Shown: positions 7,420 through 17,034, numbered from the stretch's first letter. The stretch is DNA of 28,648 bases from an uncultured Bacilli bacterium (GCA_947623755.1 CANQHB010000003.1:1-28648); one strand, 5' to 3'. The notes: generated by a model from the letters alone, not told the origin. Program-made: numbers and translations.

Positions 7420-8388
7420 GTGAAAAAAGTAATTGTATCGATAACTTGTATTTTCTCTATTTTGTTAGTTCTCTTAAATATTAATAAAATAACTACCAAC
7501 ATAACTCATGCTCTTTATCATCCGAGCAGTAATAAAGTTACTCAAGAAACTAATTACTATCAAAATCAATCTTACAATTTTGTAAAAAACACCACTGATT
7601 TTACTCCTTTAGGTAAACAAGATTTATTAGATATTATTTATACTGCCATTAATAATGGTTCTAAATCTTTTACTTTTTATTGTCCTAAAGTTTACCAAAC
7701 TTGTATTAGTGATATTAATGAATTTAGTAATGACGCTAATCTTCTTACTCACTTAAATAATTTTGTCCATCCTTATAATTCTTTTACTAGTATTAAAACT
7801 ACTATTTCTGACTCGGGGGAAATAAACTTTACCATTAAGTATCTTTATACGAAAGAAGAAATCGCAACTTTAAACCAAGAAATTAAAAAATTACTACCGA
7901 CTCTTTTAGCACAGGCCGACAAATTAAATGAAAATGAAACCGATAAATTTACCATCGAATATAACAAAATAAAAGTTATTCATGACTATATTATTAATAA
8001 CACCAAATATGATTTAGACAATAACAAAGAATTAAAAAGTTATAATGCCTATGGTGCTTTAATAAATCATATTGCGACTTGTAATGGTTATACTGATTTA
8101 ATGGCCTTATTCTTAACCGAAATGGGTTATGAAAATTTTAAAGTCGCGACCACCAATGGAACCAGTGAAAACTCCAAAGGTCATGTATGGAATGCTGTTA
8201 AAGTAAATGATGAATGGTTACACCTAGACCTTACTTGGGATGACCCAGTAAGTAGTGACAATAAAGATTACTTATATCATAAATATTTCTTAATTAACAC
8301 GGAAGAGTTATTTTTAGCTGATAGTAATATTACTAGTGAAGAACATAACTTTGACCCCGCTATTTATTCCGAATTAAAAAGCTCTTAA
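7420..8388 (+). CDS. Secreted transglutaminase-like (TGc) protein
   Basis: The protein has 322 residues from a GTG start with AGGTGA upstream. A hydrophobic N-terminus (about 3-20) is a signal peptide or anchor, so the protein acts outside the membrane. The middle is a Thr/Asn-rich region without a clear family. Residues about 180-290 form a transglutaminase-like domain with the Cys-His-Asp triad visible: Cys221 in ATCNGYTDLMALFL, His255 in GHVWNAV and Asp270 in WLHLDLTWDDP. Such bacterial domains are Cys peptidases or peptide-handling enzymes of the cell surface. The Trp-Asp-Asp-Pro after the Asp is typical. The substrate is unknown. It is a single gene between two terminators. Confidence 0.87.
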   Translation: MKKVIVSITCIFSILLVLLNINKITTNITHALYHPSSNKVTQETNYYQNQSYNFVKNTTDFTPLGKQDLLDIIYTAINNGSKSFTFYCPKVYQTCISDINEFSNDANLLTHLNNFVHPYNSFTSIKTTISDSGEINFTIKYLYTKEEIATLNQEIKKLLPTLLAQADKLNENETDKFTIEYNKIKVIHDYIINNTKYDLDNNKELKSYNAYGALINHIATCNGYTDLMALFLTEMGYENFKVATTNGTSENSKGHVWNAVKVNDEWLHLDLTWDDPVSSDNKDYLYHKYFLINTEELFLADSNITSEEHNFDPAIYSELKSS

Positions 8389-8400
8389 AAGAGCTTTTTT
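8376..8400. terminator. Bidirectional terminator
   Basis: AAAAAGCTC (8376-8384), a six-base loop, and GAGCTTTTT (8391-8399) form a symmetric hairpin with A and T runs. It ends the plus-strand transglutaminase-like gene and the minus-strand DUF2207 gene, which meet here. Confidence 0.85.
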
Positions 8401-10307
8401 TAAAATCCATGGCCTGAAGAGCCTCCACCACCGAAGCCTCCGCCAAAGGAAGCACCACCACCAAAGCCTCCTCCACTTGATGAGGCTGAATGAGTATTCG
8501 CATAATTAGCCGCTTGCCTTTGGTAAGCGTTACTTATTGCATTATTAACACTAGAAGTAATAGTATTTCCCATATTTATATAAACATAAGATGGAAAATA
8601 GTTTATATTATTAATATCTAATTCTTGAATTTTAACATTCATACTTTTTTGTACCTTTTGTGCTAAACCAAATACCGTTGCATAAACTAAATATCTTTCC
8701 CATAAAACCACTTCCGGTAATTCTTTTAATTCAAAAGTTCCAAAATCATCTAAAAAGTTTTTAAAGGCTTTCCATTTATCATAATGAAGACTACCTCGTT
8801 CGGTTTTTTTATAAACAATTAAACAATAGATTAAAAACAAAATAGCCAAAAATATTAGAAAATAAGTTGGGGCAAATTGTACTTCATAACTAGAAGCATA
8901 AACCACTAATAAGAATGTAATTATTATCATAACTATTCCCAAAATTTTGGGAGTTGCAGATGTAATATAAAAATTTTCATTTTTAGCTTTTTCTAAGACA
9001 TTATTTTTCCATTTCGTATAACTATTAATAAAAGTATTACAAGTCTTAGTCCCATTAGCATATTTTTTTAAATCAATAGTCGTAAATTGTTTTTTATTTT
9101 CACTATTTACTTTATCTTTCCCTACATTATCAAATAAAAAATCAATTAATATTTTTTCACTATCATTTATATTATCCATATTCTCTAAAGTAAATATATA
9201 ATCCTTTTCATTTTTTTTACTTTTTTCATCTAAGTATTCTAAAGCACTTATATTCTTTTTATAAATAAGATTCATAATAGAAGCACTCATTGCATTGGGT
9301 GTAATTTTTCTATTCATTAAGTAATCGACAACTTCTACATTATAGTCATCAATAAATTCTCTATTATACTTTGAAAAATACCCCGACTTTGGACTTTTTC
9401 CATATTTAAAATAAATATAAATACTAAGTCCTATAAAAGCACCATATAATAAAATTGTACTAACTATTGTAAAAGTTCTTTTGGCTTTTAATTCTTTTCT
9501 TAAATTATTAGCAATATTCGCTCTTGAAGTCTCAACTTCAATTATTTCCTCTAATGTCATATCACTAGTTTTTAAGTTTGAAGTATCGGTTATTATATTT
9601 TTATCAAAAGTAAGTCTAATATCAAAATAAGAAGCACTATCTAAAACTTGAATGGAAGCTTCCACTCCATCATCATTCTCATTCTTACTAATATACCCTG
9701 CTAAATCCGTATGTAACCATAATCTAAATAATGAAGAATTATCCGCTTTAGGTAAATTAACTCTAACTATAACATCATTGATATCATCATAATCATTAGG
9801 ACTAATAAAATTCCAATATAATTCAGCAAAATCATCATGTAAAACCACGGCTTTTTCTAATTTATAAGTAATTAGAAAGGCGACTTTATTATTTTTAGCC
9901 GGATAATACAATCTATAAGTATAACCATTAAACTCGTTTTTTTCTTGATAAAAACCTTTCGAACCCACATATGCGGCTTCATTTTTGGTTAAAGTAGTAA
10001 AATCATCGTCTAAAAAAGTATCAAACGAAACGTCGCTAACATATTTCGCTTTTAACGATATTAACGATAAACTCCGAGCATTATATATCGCTTCCTCATC
10101 TTCTAATAAACTATTAGCATACATAAGGGTCTTTTCATAACCATTAAAAGTCCCGTCCAGTACCACCAATTCTTGAATGGTTAAATCTCCATTTTCTTCG
10201 ATATCAGCCTTTATATATTGATTACTTATCGTATAATCAATATCCGCGGCCTTTACCCCTATTGGTATAATTAAAAGTAATACTATTCCCCAAACAAACT
10301 TTTTCAT
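8400..10307 (-). CDS. DUF2207 membrane protein with Gly-rich tail
   Basis: The protein has 635 residues from the ATG at 10307 (AGGAG upstream). An upstream extension of 40 codons overlaps lemA and lacks a signal peptide. A signal peptide (MKKFVWGIVLLLIIPIGVKA) leads to an extracellular DUF2207 domain (about 22-270). Then come one membrane segment (about 278-300), a cytoplasmic part with a small winged-helix-like stretch near residues 330-360, and two further membrane segments (about 455-500). The tail is a Gly/Ser/Phe-rich run (GGGFGGG-type) with a final HGF. DUF2207 proteins pair with LemA in many bacteria, as here; the function is not established. It follows lemA with a terminator-like hairpin between them. 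Confidence 0.88.
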   Translation of the reverse strand: MKKFVWGIVLLLIIPIGVKAADIDYTISNQYIKADIEENGDLTIQELVVLDGTFNGYEKTLMYANSLLEDEEAIYNARSLSLISLKAKYVSDVSFDTFLDDDFTTLTKNEAAYVGSKGFYQEKNEFNGYTYRLYYPAKNNKVAFLITYKLEKAVVLHDDFAELYWNFISPNDYDDINDVIVRVNLPKADNSSLFRLWLHTDLAGYISKNENDDGVEASIQVLDSASYFDIRLTFDKNIITDTSNLKTSDMTLEEIIEVETSRANIANNLRKELKAKRTFTIVSTILLYGAFIGLSIYIYFKYGKSPKSGYFSKYNREFIDDYNVEVVDYLMNRKITPNAMSASIMNLIYKKNISALEYLDEKSKKNEKDYIFTLENMDNINDSEKILIDFLFDNVGKDKVNSENKKQFTTIDLKKYANGTKTCNTFINSYTKWKNNVLEKAKNENFYITSATPKILGIVMIIITFLLVVYASSYEVQFAPTYFLIFLAILFLIYCLIVYKKTERGSLHYDKWKAFKNFLDDFGTFELKELPEVVLWERYLVYATVFGLAQKVQKSMNVKIQELDINNINYFPSYVYINMGNTITSSVNNAISNAYQRQAANYANTHSASSSGGGFGGGASFGGGFGGGGSSGHGF

Positions 10308-10317
10308 AATATCTCCT

Positions 10318-10343
10318 AAAAAAAGGCTTATTTTTAAGCCTTT
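10318..10343 (-). terminator. Intra-operon terminator between lemA and the DUF2207 gene
   Basis: On the minus strand AAAGGCTTA (10335-10343) pairs with TAAGCCTTT (10322-10330), nine pairs with a four-base loop, followed by a run of T. It overlaps the lemA stop and directly precedes the next gene's ribosome site. It may lower the second gene's expression instead of ending the operon. Confidence 0.7.
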
Positions 10344-10911
10344 AAAATTTAACTTGAACATTTTCTCTTTCGGCTTCATCAGCTTTAAAGAATGCTTCTT
10401 TGGTAAATTTGAAAATGCCCGCGACAATATTTGATGGTACCATCTCTACTTTATTATTATATTGTAGGACAACATCGTTATAAAATTGTCTTGAAATAGC
10501 AATTTTATCTTCAGTTTCTTGTAATTCTTTTTGTAATTCTTGAAAATTAGTATTAGCCTTTAAATCTGGATAAGATTCACTTAAAGCAAATAATTTACTA
10601 ACTGCTTTGGTAAGTTCTCCATCCGCTTTCATTTGGTCTTCTGGCAAAGTTGCACTTAAATAAGTATTTCTAGCTTTAATAACATTCTCTAAAGTTTCAC
10701 TTTCATGTTTGGTATAGCCTTTAACCGTTTCAACTAAATTCGGAATTAAATCAAATCTTCTTTTTAATTGCACGTCTATTTGACTCCAAGAATCTTTAAC
10801 TCTATTGCGAAGTGAAACTAAAGAATTATATGTTCCTACTACCCAAGCTACAATTAATAAAAGTATAACAATAACCACAATTAAAATAATTAATCCTGTA
10901 CTTATATTCAT
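10342..10911 (-). CDS. lemA: LemA family membrane protein
   Basis: The protein has 189 residues. One N-terminal membrane segment (about 6-26) is followed by the family-typical YNSLVSLRNRVKDSWSQIDV and RFDLIPNLVETVKGY stretches and a helical-bundle domain. LemA proteins sit in the membrane with the helical domain facing the cytoplasm or the wall side; the biochemical role is unknown. AGGAGG precedes the ATG at 10911. It lies 40 bases after addA on the same strand and 34 bases before the DUF2207 gene, the usual partner. Length matches the family (180-200). Confidence 0.93.
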   Translation of the reverse strand: MNISTGLIILIVVIVILLLIVAWVVGTYNSLVSLRNRVKDSWSQIDVQLKRRFDLIPNLVETVKGYTKHESETLENVIKARNTYLSATLPEDQMKADGELTKAVSKLFALSESYPDLKANTNFQELQKELQETEDKIAISRQFYNDVVLQYNNKVEMVPSNIVAGIFKFTKEAFFKADEAERENVQVKF

Positions 10912-10951
10912 AATATCCTCCTTATATAATTATATTACCACAAACTTGAAT

Positions 10952-13900
10952 TTAACTCAAGGTATTCTGCACCATTATTTCTCTTACTGTCCCATCAAGT
11001 ATCGAATATAAATATAAAGATACGGTCTTATCACTTACTTTCTTTATATACTTTTGATATACTTCTAATTGTTTTTGATAAGCTTCATCCTGAATATTTT
11101 TAAGTTTATAATCTATTATTTTAATTTCTTTATCATATTCTAGCATTAAATCGATAATTCCCTGATATGCTATTCCCTCTTCTTCAAACCTAAATTCTAA
11201 TTCTTGATAAATTTCTGCCTTCTTAAAATCAAAATGTTTTTGTAAATTTTGAATAATTTTATTATGACTATCCTCTTTTAAATTTGTAACTTCAAGTAAT
11301 TCATGCATCTTAGTACCATATTCTAAGGTTCTAGCTTCTTCTTGAGTTAAAATTTTATTAATAGTCTTAGAAGCCTTTTTTTGTTCTATTAAATTACTGT
11401 CTATCTTATTAACTATAAATTCTATTTTTTCCATGCTATCATTATCTTCTCTATAATTATTAATATTTAAATTTTCATAATCTTTAGTTAAATCTAATTC
11501 TTTTAAATCGACTTCTTTCATATACTTGCTAAGATTTAAAGCCATGACCTCCATAAAATCATAAAATGACCTAAATTTAATTCCCGTATGATAATCTATC
11601 GCTTGTTTTTGGCTTTTAGCCTTCTTAAATTCTGGCACCACCATTATAATTTTTTCTTGTGCTCTTGTTAATGCCACATAAAATAATCTAATCTTTTCGG
11701 CAATTTCTTCTTTATAATAATTATTTTTAATTAGTTCTTTAATAAATGGCACGCCAATTCCCTCTTGATAAAAAGGTGTTAATATACCATATTTTTTTTC
11801 ATACATAAACCTACTTTGTAAATCAGCTAAGTTAAAGTCTTTTTTAAATCCTGCATAATAACATATTGGAAATTGTAAACCCTTTGATTTATGAATATTC
11901 ATTATTTTTACACAATTTAAACTAGATTTAGCGTCTTTATATCTTATTTCCGTATTATTTTCTACCATCTCTTCTAAATAATTTTTAAAATCTTTAATTG
12001 TAAATCCTAAATCTTGCATATTAGAAGCTAAATTTTCCAAATATTCTATTCTAGTTATACTTGCTTCTATATCTCCCACCGTAACCAATTTTTGATAAAA
12101 CTGAAACTCCGTAATTATCTCTTGTAACAACATAAGTGGTGTTTTAACATGTATATTTTTCGCCAATTTAAAACACTTCTGATATATCTCGCTTTGATAA
12201 AATGCATTATCTACAATATCTTTAAATATTACCTCATCTTCCGTATCCCCAATAAAACTTCGTGCAATACTTACATAATAATAACGCATTAAAGTATCAT
12301 ATTCCCCTTCATTAATTTTTAATATTAACCCAATAATATTCTTAAGTATTAAAATATCATCAAAATTAGTTAAGCTACTATCTTTATACACATCCATGGG
12401 AATATTTAAATATTCAAATATTTGCTTATATTTAGCCATATCACTACCCCGGTCTAAAATAATACAAAAGTCACTATATAACACTTCTCTATTTCTCTTT
12501 AAATCAAAGTCAAATATTTTATACTTCATATCTACTTTCTTTTTAATATCTCTAGCTATCGTAAATGCTTCAATTTCGGCATTACTAAATTTTTTATCTA
12601 TATTATCATATTTAAGTATTTCCATGTTATTGTTATAGTTATTAGCTCCTTCATTAATATAAGCTAAATTCCCATAGACCATCGCATGATTTAAAGAATA
12701 ATCAACACCCCCTATATCTTCACTCATAAGGATTAAAAATATTTCATTTATATTATCTAAAACTTCTTTTCTTGACCTAAAGTTTTTTAGTAAATCTATT
12801 TTTTCGCCTTTTTGATGTTTAGCATAACTATCATATTTTTGTTTAAAGATATTAGGGTTAGCATTTCGAAATCGATAAATTGATTGTTTTATATCTCCGA
12901 CCATATATACATTATTATTTTCAATTTCTTTTATAAACATTTCTTGTAAATCATTGGTATCTTGATATTCGTCAATTAATATTTCATTATATGCATATTT
13001 AAGTTCATCTCTAATATCCGCATTTTCTTTTACAATTTTTATGGCCATTTGCGCTATATCTAAAAACTCAAATGCTTCCTGCTCTAATTTATATTGGTTA
13101 AGTCTTTTATCTAATTCCTTAATAATTTTAATTATAACTTTAACATAATCTTTAGTGCTTAAAAATTGTTCTTTTAGTTCTTCTTCACTATATTTTGTTA
13201 ATTCCATTAATTTATTAACTGTATCCTTTAAATTATCTTTTAATTCGATAGCTTCTTCCGGAATATTTCGAAATTGAACTCTAGGTATTTCTTTTATTTT
13301 GTATAAATCATTATAAGTTTTCGGTTTAATAAACTTACTATAAGCTTCATACACTTTAATATATAACTTTTCATCTAATAAACCTTCTAATGCACTTAAA
13401 ATATCTTCAATATCTAAAGCATAGTTTTTAACAATTAAAAAATATTCCTTAAATAAGTCTTCTATTCTTTCTTCTTTGTAATAATTATCCAAATACTTAT
13501 TTAAATAATCTTCTTTATCATATTTTAAATCTAATGAAGCTTTTAAATTAAGTATCACTTTTTTTATTACTTTATCATCTCTATTAGTAAAATCCCCGAT
13601 TAAATGCAAAAAATCTTGGTCTTTTTCTTGATATAACTCTAAGAAAATATCTTCTAGGATTTTTTTCTTTTCTAAATCAATAATTGAAGAATCAATAATG
13701 GTAATATTTTTACTAATATTAAGTAAATAGTGATATTTTTTTACAATCGCTAAGGAAAAAGCGTCAAATGTTGTAATATAGGCACTATCTATATACTCTA
13801 ATTGTTCTGTAATTCCGGCTTCTTTTATTTTATTCCTAATTCTTGATTTCATTTCTTGAGCGGCTTCATTAGTGAATGTCAGAACTAATATTTTCCTAAT

Positions 13901-14038
13901 ATCTACCCCATCTTTTACTTTTCTTAAAACTCTTTCACTTAGCACCGCGGTTTTTCCACTTCCAGCCCCGGCGGAAACAATTATATTACTGCCTTCCATA
14001 TCAATTGCTAATTGTTGTTCTTTGGTTGGCCTCAACAT
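10952..14038 (-). CDS. addA: ATP-dependent helicase/nuclease subunit A
   Basis: The protein has 1028 residues. AddA is the helicase-nuclease half of the AddAB complex that resects double-strand breaks for RecA. Visible are Walker A (SAGAGSGKT, residues 22-30), motif Ia (LTFTNEAAQEMKSRI), Walker B (ILIDEYQDTND), motif V (IMNIHKSKGLQFP), motif VI (RLFYVALTRAQEK) and a C-terminal RecB-type nuclease (GIIDLMLEYD near 960, then IIDYK, and a QLEVY motif). The start is ATG at 14038: a GTG at 14044 is inside the GGAGGTGAT ribosome site. It overlaps addB by 38 bases, suggesting coupled translation. At ~1030 it is shorter than the ~1230 of Bacillus. Confidence 0.96.
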   Translation of the reverse strand: MLRPTKEQQLAIDMEGSNIIVSAGAGSGKTAVLSERVLRKVKDGVDIRKILVLTFTNEAAQEMKSRIRNKIKEAGITEQLEYIDSAYITTFDAFSLAIVKKYHYLLNISKNITIIDSSIIDLEKKKILEDIFLELYQEKDQDFLHLIGDFTNRDDKVIKKVILNLKASLDLKYDKEDYLNKYLDNYYKEERIEDLFKEYFLIVKNYALDIEDILSALEGLLDEKLYIKVYEAYSKFIKPKTYNDLYKIKEIPRVQFRNIPEEAIELKDNLKDTVNKLMELTKYSEEELKEQFLSTKDYVKVIIKIIKELDKRLNQYKLEQEAFEFLDIAQMAIKIVKENADIRDELKYAYNEILIDEYQDTNDLQEMFIKEIENNNVYMVGDIKQSIYRFRNANPNIFKQKYDSYAKHQKGEKIDLLKNFRSRKEVLDNINEIFLILMSEDIGGVDYSLNHAMVYGNLAYINEGANNYNNNMEILKYDNIDKKFSNAEIEAFTIARDIKKKVDMKYKIFDFDLKRNREVLYSDFCIILDRGSDMAKYKQIFEYLNIPMDVYKDSSLTNFDDILILKNIIGLILKINEGEYDTLMRYYYVSIARSFIGDTEDEVIFKDIVDNAFYQSEIYQKCFKLAKNIHVKTPLMLLQEIITEFQFYQKLVTVGDIEASITRIEYLENLASNMQDLGFTIKDFKNYLEEMVENNTEIRYKDAKSSLNCVKIMNIHKSKGLQFPICYYAGFKKDFNLADLQSRFMYEKKYGILTPFYQEGIGVPFIKELIKNNYYKEEIAEKIRLFYVALTRAQEKIIMVVPEFKKAKSQKQAIDYHTGIKFRSFYDFMEVMALNLSKYMKEVDLKELDLTKDYENLNINNYREDNDSMEKIEFIVNKIDSNLIEQKKASKTINKILTQEEARTLEYGTKMHELLEVTNLKEDSHNKIIQNLQKHFDFKKAEIYQELEFRFEEEGIAYQGIIDLMLEYDKEIKIIDYKLKNIQDEAYQKQLEVYQKYIKKVSDKTVSLYLYSILDGTVREIMVQNTLS

Positions 14039-16340
14039 TATCACCTCCCACGACTACTTCATCTTTTCTTTTTTTAAAGCAAATATCTTTAAATTTACAA
14101 TACTGACAAGCCACATTTTTATTTTTTATCACTTTGGGATTTATCTCAAATTTACCCTCCAAAATATTTTTTATGCCTTCCTCTATTTTTTCTTCGACAG
14201 CCTCGGTTAAATTATCCATTTCCAAGTTAGATAATACTTTGGCTTTGGCACTTATAGTCCCATCATTTTTATATTTTAAATCTTTTATAATCTTACTTTC
14301 TCTATACTCATCATCAATTAATTCTAGGATACTTTCTAAACTATTGGAATATCCTTGTAATTTTAAATTTTCTTCTCGTAATTCTTCAATCGATTTATCA
14401 CTTTTATTTGGTACTTCATCTAATATTTTTTGAATATAAAATCCACCAATTATTGCCTCTTTAAATCTTTCACTTTTTTTAAGTAAATATAAATATATCG
14501 GTAATTGCATATTTAAGCCATACTCTAAATTATCTAAGGTAATCATTGTCTTTCCCGTTTTATAATCTACCACGACAATTACTTCTTTATTATCAATTTC
14601 TTGATACATAACTTTATCAATGAGCCCTTTAAATGTCACATTTATTTCTCTATCTTTATAAACATATAGTTCTTCTTCAAATAAATATTTATTAAGTTTT
14701 GAGTGACTTGCTTGTTTTTTTAGCACTTTAATTACCATTTCTAGTTCTTTACTTAATTTTTCCAAATAAAAGTATTCTCTAGCTTTAAGTTGATACTCTT
14801 TTTGTTTCACATATTCCATTATTTCTTTTAAGATATCAATATCTCTATTTATAGCTAATTCCAAAATATGATGGGCCACATTCCCAATAATAGTTTTGAA
14901 ATTCTCTTCATAAATATCAATTTTTAGAATTCTACTTACATAATATTTAAAAGCACATTCATTATATTTCTCTAAATTAGTATACGCTAGCACCAATTCA
15001 TTATTTAAACTTTTAAGCATTAAACTATGGTCTATTCCCTTAAATTCATTATGATAAGTTTTATATGGAATATCTAAACTATTTTTAAATAACTTTAAAT
15101 CATCCTCATATATATTATATTTTGTTAAATTATCTAATAATTTCGCATACTTAAGTAAGGCCATATTTTTAGAAAAACTTAACTTATTATCTATTGCTAT
15201 CTCTTTTTTCTCTAAATTTAATTCTTGTATTAAAATAGACGGATAATAACTACTAGTCTTATCATTTAATTTATAAGTAATGGTTAAATTTTTGATTTTT
15301 CTTAGCTTTGCGACTAATTTATCTTTTTCTAACTTATTTTTCTCAATACTAGTATCTAATCCTAATTTGTGTTTAGCTTCATCACTTAAATAATCGTCAT
15401 CCCTATAAACTTTGGGATAAACATTAATATTAAATCCTAACAAAAATACATAATCCTGCGCCTCAAAAATATCATCAATCTTCTTAACTTCAATTGCTTT
15501 ATCATAAAAAGAATCTTTAATTTTATTATTTTTTAAATCATTTATGATAAATTCTTTTCTAATTTTTTTATCTTCCACTTTTACTGATTTATTAATAATT
15601 GTAATTAAATCATTTACCTCTTCATATTTAGCACTTAAATTATTTACATTATCTTTAATATCTTCTAAATCATAGTTAGCTAAAAATTCTTGGGCGAGTG
15701 CAGTACTATAATAACTATTATTGCTTTGTAAATTAATAGGAATTTGATACATTTGAAAATATCTTTTAATTATATTATTATAGTCATTATTAATAATTAT
15801 CTTGATATTATTTAAGTCTATTCCTTTATTTATTAATTTGCTTATTTCATTTAAAACAAACTCTACTTCTTCCTCCATATTGCATGCTTCATATACTACT
15901 GGCTGATAATAAGCTTGTTCTTTAATCTTTACTTCATATTTAGTACCTAAATCAATTAACATTATTTTTTCTTCTAAAGCTAAATTTTCATAATTATATA
16001 AAATAACCTTTTTATCTTTTATGTAATTTCTAAATAATTCATCTTTAATCAATAATTTATTATCTTCTAACTCTTTTTTTAAATTATTTAAAAATTGAAT
16101 CTTTTCTTCATCAATATCTCTTAAGAAATACATATTATCTAGATAAACTTTAGCAACATCTAATTTAACCTTTAATTTTTTCATTATATATTCTAAAGTT
16201 TTATCATCATAATCAAAATACAATTTCTTTTTTAACTCTTTAAAATCATAAAATTTTACATTATATAAAAGTTTATTTTTACTTAAATTACGAAGTATCT
16301 CTTTTTTATCATTTTCTTTGGCAATAATAATACTTTCCAT
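14001..16340 (-). CDS. addB: ATP-dependent nuclease subunit B, compact form
   Basis: The protein has 779 residues from ATG 16340 (AAGGG upstream; a GTG at 16358 is less likely). The C-terminal half has the RecB-type nuclease (FKGLIDKVMY, VVVDYKTGK, MQLPIYLY) and the iron-sulphur Cys set: Cys462 in NECAFKYY, then Cys745, 748 and 754 (C-x2-C-x5-C), as in AddB. The N-terminal half is a degenerate helicase fold. It lacks the Walker A motif (GxxGSGKT) that opens Bacillus AddB, and the chain is about 380 residues shorter. It pairs with the overlapping addA and would supply the second nuclease and the structural half. Confidence 0.93.
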   Translation of the reverse strand: MESIIIAKENDKKEILRNLSKNKLLYNVKFYDFKELKKKLYFDYDDKTLEYIMKKLKVKLDVAKVYLDNMYFLRDIDEEKIQFLNNLKKELEDNKLLIKDELFRNYIKDKKVILYNYENLALEEKIMLIDLGTKYEVKIKEQAYYQPVVYEACNMEEEVEFVLNEISKLINKGIDLNNIKIIINNDYNNIIKRYFQMYQIPINLQSNNSYYSTALAQEFLANYDLEDIKDNVNNLSAKYEEVNDLITIINKSVKVEDKKIRKEFIINDLKNNKIKDSFYDKAIEVKKIDDIFEAQDYVFLLGFNINVYPKVYRDDDYLSDEAKHKLGLDTSIEKNKLEKDKLVAKLRKIKNLTITYKLNDKTSSYYPSILIQELNLEKKEIAIDNKLSFSKNMALLKYAKLLDNLTKYNIYEDDLKLFKNSLDIPYKTYHNEFKGIDHSLMLKSLNNELVLAYTNLEKYNECAFKYYVSRILKIDIYEENFKTIIGNVAHHILELAINRDIDILKEIMEYVKQKEYQLKAREYFYLEKLSKELEMVIKVLKKQASHSKLNKYLFEEELYVYKDREINVTFKGLIDKVMYQEIDNKEVIVVVDYKTGKTMITLDNLEYGLNMQLPIYLYLLKKSERFKEAIIGGFYIQKILDEVPNKSDKSIEELREENLKLQGYSNSLESILELIDDEYRESKIIKDLKYKNDGTISAKAKVLSNLEMDNLTEAVEEKIEEGIKNILEGKFEINPKVIKNKNVACQYCKFKDICFKKRKDEVVVGGDNVEANQRTTISN

Positions 16341-16438
16341 AATATATACCCTTCCCACTTATTATTTTAACATAAAATTATAATTAATTCTTCTATTTTC
16401 TCTTAAATTATCTTACCAATATAAACTATTTTAGCAAC

Positions 16439-16463
16439 AAAAAAACTTCCTTTATAAGGAAGT
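16439..16463 (-). terminator. Terminator of tRNA-Asn
   Basis: ACTTCCTT (16456-16463 on the minus strand) pairs perfectly with AAGGAAGT (16445-16452), a three-base loop between them, followed by seven T. It is placed just after the tRNA, about 100 bases upstream of addB. Confidence 0.88.
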
Positions 16464-16474
16464 AATTTTCATAA

Positions 16475-16550
16475 TGGCGCCTGTTGTAGGACTCGAACCT
16501 ACGACCTAACGGTTAACAGCCGTGCGCTCTACCGACTGAGCTAAACAGGC
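16475..16550 (-). tRNA. tRNA-Asn (GTT)
   Basis: 76 bases including an encoded CCA. The acceptor stem GCCTGTT pairs with AACAGGC; the D arm reads TAGCTCAGTCGGTAGAGC, the anticodon loop CTGTTAA holds GTT, and the T arm GTAGG-TTCGAGT-CCTAC is intact. The discriminator base is G. Position 27 and 43 form a C-T mismatch at the bottom of the anticodon stem. A consensus promoter and a terminator flank it, so it is expressed alone. Confidence 0.96.
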
Positions 16551-16572
16551 ATAAATTTAACATTGCTATTAA

Positions 16573-16601
16573 ATTATAGTAAATATTATGCCTATTGTCA
16601 A
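16573..16601 (-). promoter_or_regulatory. tRNA-Asn promoter
   Basis: Minus strand TTGACA (16596-16601), 17 bases, TATAAT (16573-16578): a perfect vegetative consensus. Confidence 0.88.
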
Positions 16602-16622
16602 TAATTTTATGCATAAAAAGCT

Positions 16623-16646
16623 AAAAAAAATTCCATTTCTGGAATT
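16623..16646 (-). terminator. Terminator of the Tad-type operon
   Basis: Minus strand AATTCCA (16640-16646), GAAA-like loop, TGGAATT (16629-16635), then a run of T. The stem includes the stop codon of the last gene. Confidence 0.85.
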
Positions 16647-17004
16647 ATTTATTAGCTGCTTCTACATAACCTTTACAGTCAGCTCCACCAGGTCTAGTAA
16701 TACAAGTTTTACACTTATTATATTCTGGCTTCATATCTTGAAAATCTCCAACTAAACCAAAAACAGCTCCGACAAGTGTTGGTACAAAGAAAATAATAAC
16801 ACCAGCAATAGCTCTAAATGCTAATGACTTAATTGCTTTTTTAATTTCATCATCTTTACTAGCAACTACTGCTTTTCCTAAATCTAACACCCCAAAAACA
16901 ATAATTATAATTGGAATAACAATTTTAAATACATAAAGTACCCAACCAATAATTTGCCATATTGGTGCTAAGTCCGTACAAACAGAAGGATCCATTATTA
17001 ACAT
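16645..17004 (-). CDS. Small two-helix membrane protein, VirB2/TrbC-like in shape
   Basis: The protein has 119 residues from the ATG at 17004 (AGGA upstream); a TTG at 17010 is possible. Two hydrophobic helices (about 14-43 and 65-87) flank a short charged loop (KAVVASKDDEIKKAIKS) and a Cys-containing tail with C-x2-C. The pattern of a first helix ending in GVLDLGKAV, a charged loop and IAGVIIFFVPTLVGAVFG looks like the small pilin-type subunits of VirB2/TrbC form, but this is a shape match only. It closes the Tad-type operon yet has its own strong promoter, which suits an abundant structural subunit. No Flp prepilin is seen here, so it is the best subunit candidate. Function is unproven. Confidence 0.7.
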   Translation of the reverse strand: MLIMDPSVCTDLAPIWQIIGWVLYVFKIVIPIIIIVFGVLDLGKAVVASKDDEIKKAIKSLAFRAIAGVIIFFVPTLVGAVFGLVGDFQDMKPEYNKCKTCITRPGGADCKGYVEAANK

Positions 17005-17034
17005 ACACAATTCCTCGCTTTCTTCTATATATTT

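Noticed and set aside
10308..10427. Upstream extension of the DUF2207 gene by 40 codons
   Set aside because: It runs into lemA, lacks a ribosome site and would bury the signal peptide.
12396..12638. Plus-strand open frame opposite addA
   Set aside because: Antisense to conserved AddA sequence; hydrophobic Ser/Leu-rich translation is typical of reversed AT-rich coding DNA.
16439..16601. tRNA-Asn as an integration (attachment) site
   Set aside because: The tRNA is complete with promoter and terminator; no integrase or repeated tRNA end is seen nearby.
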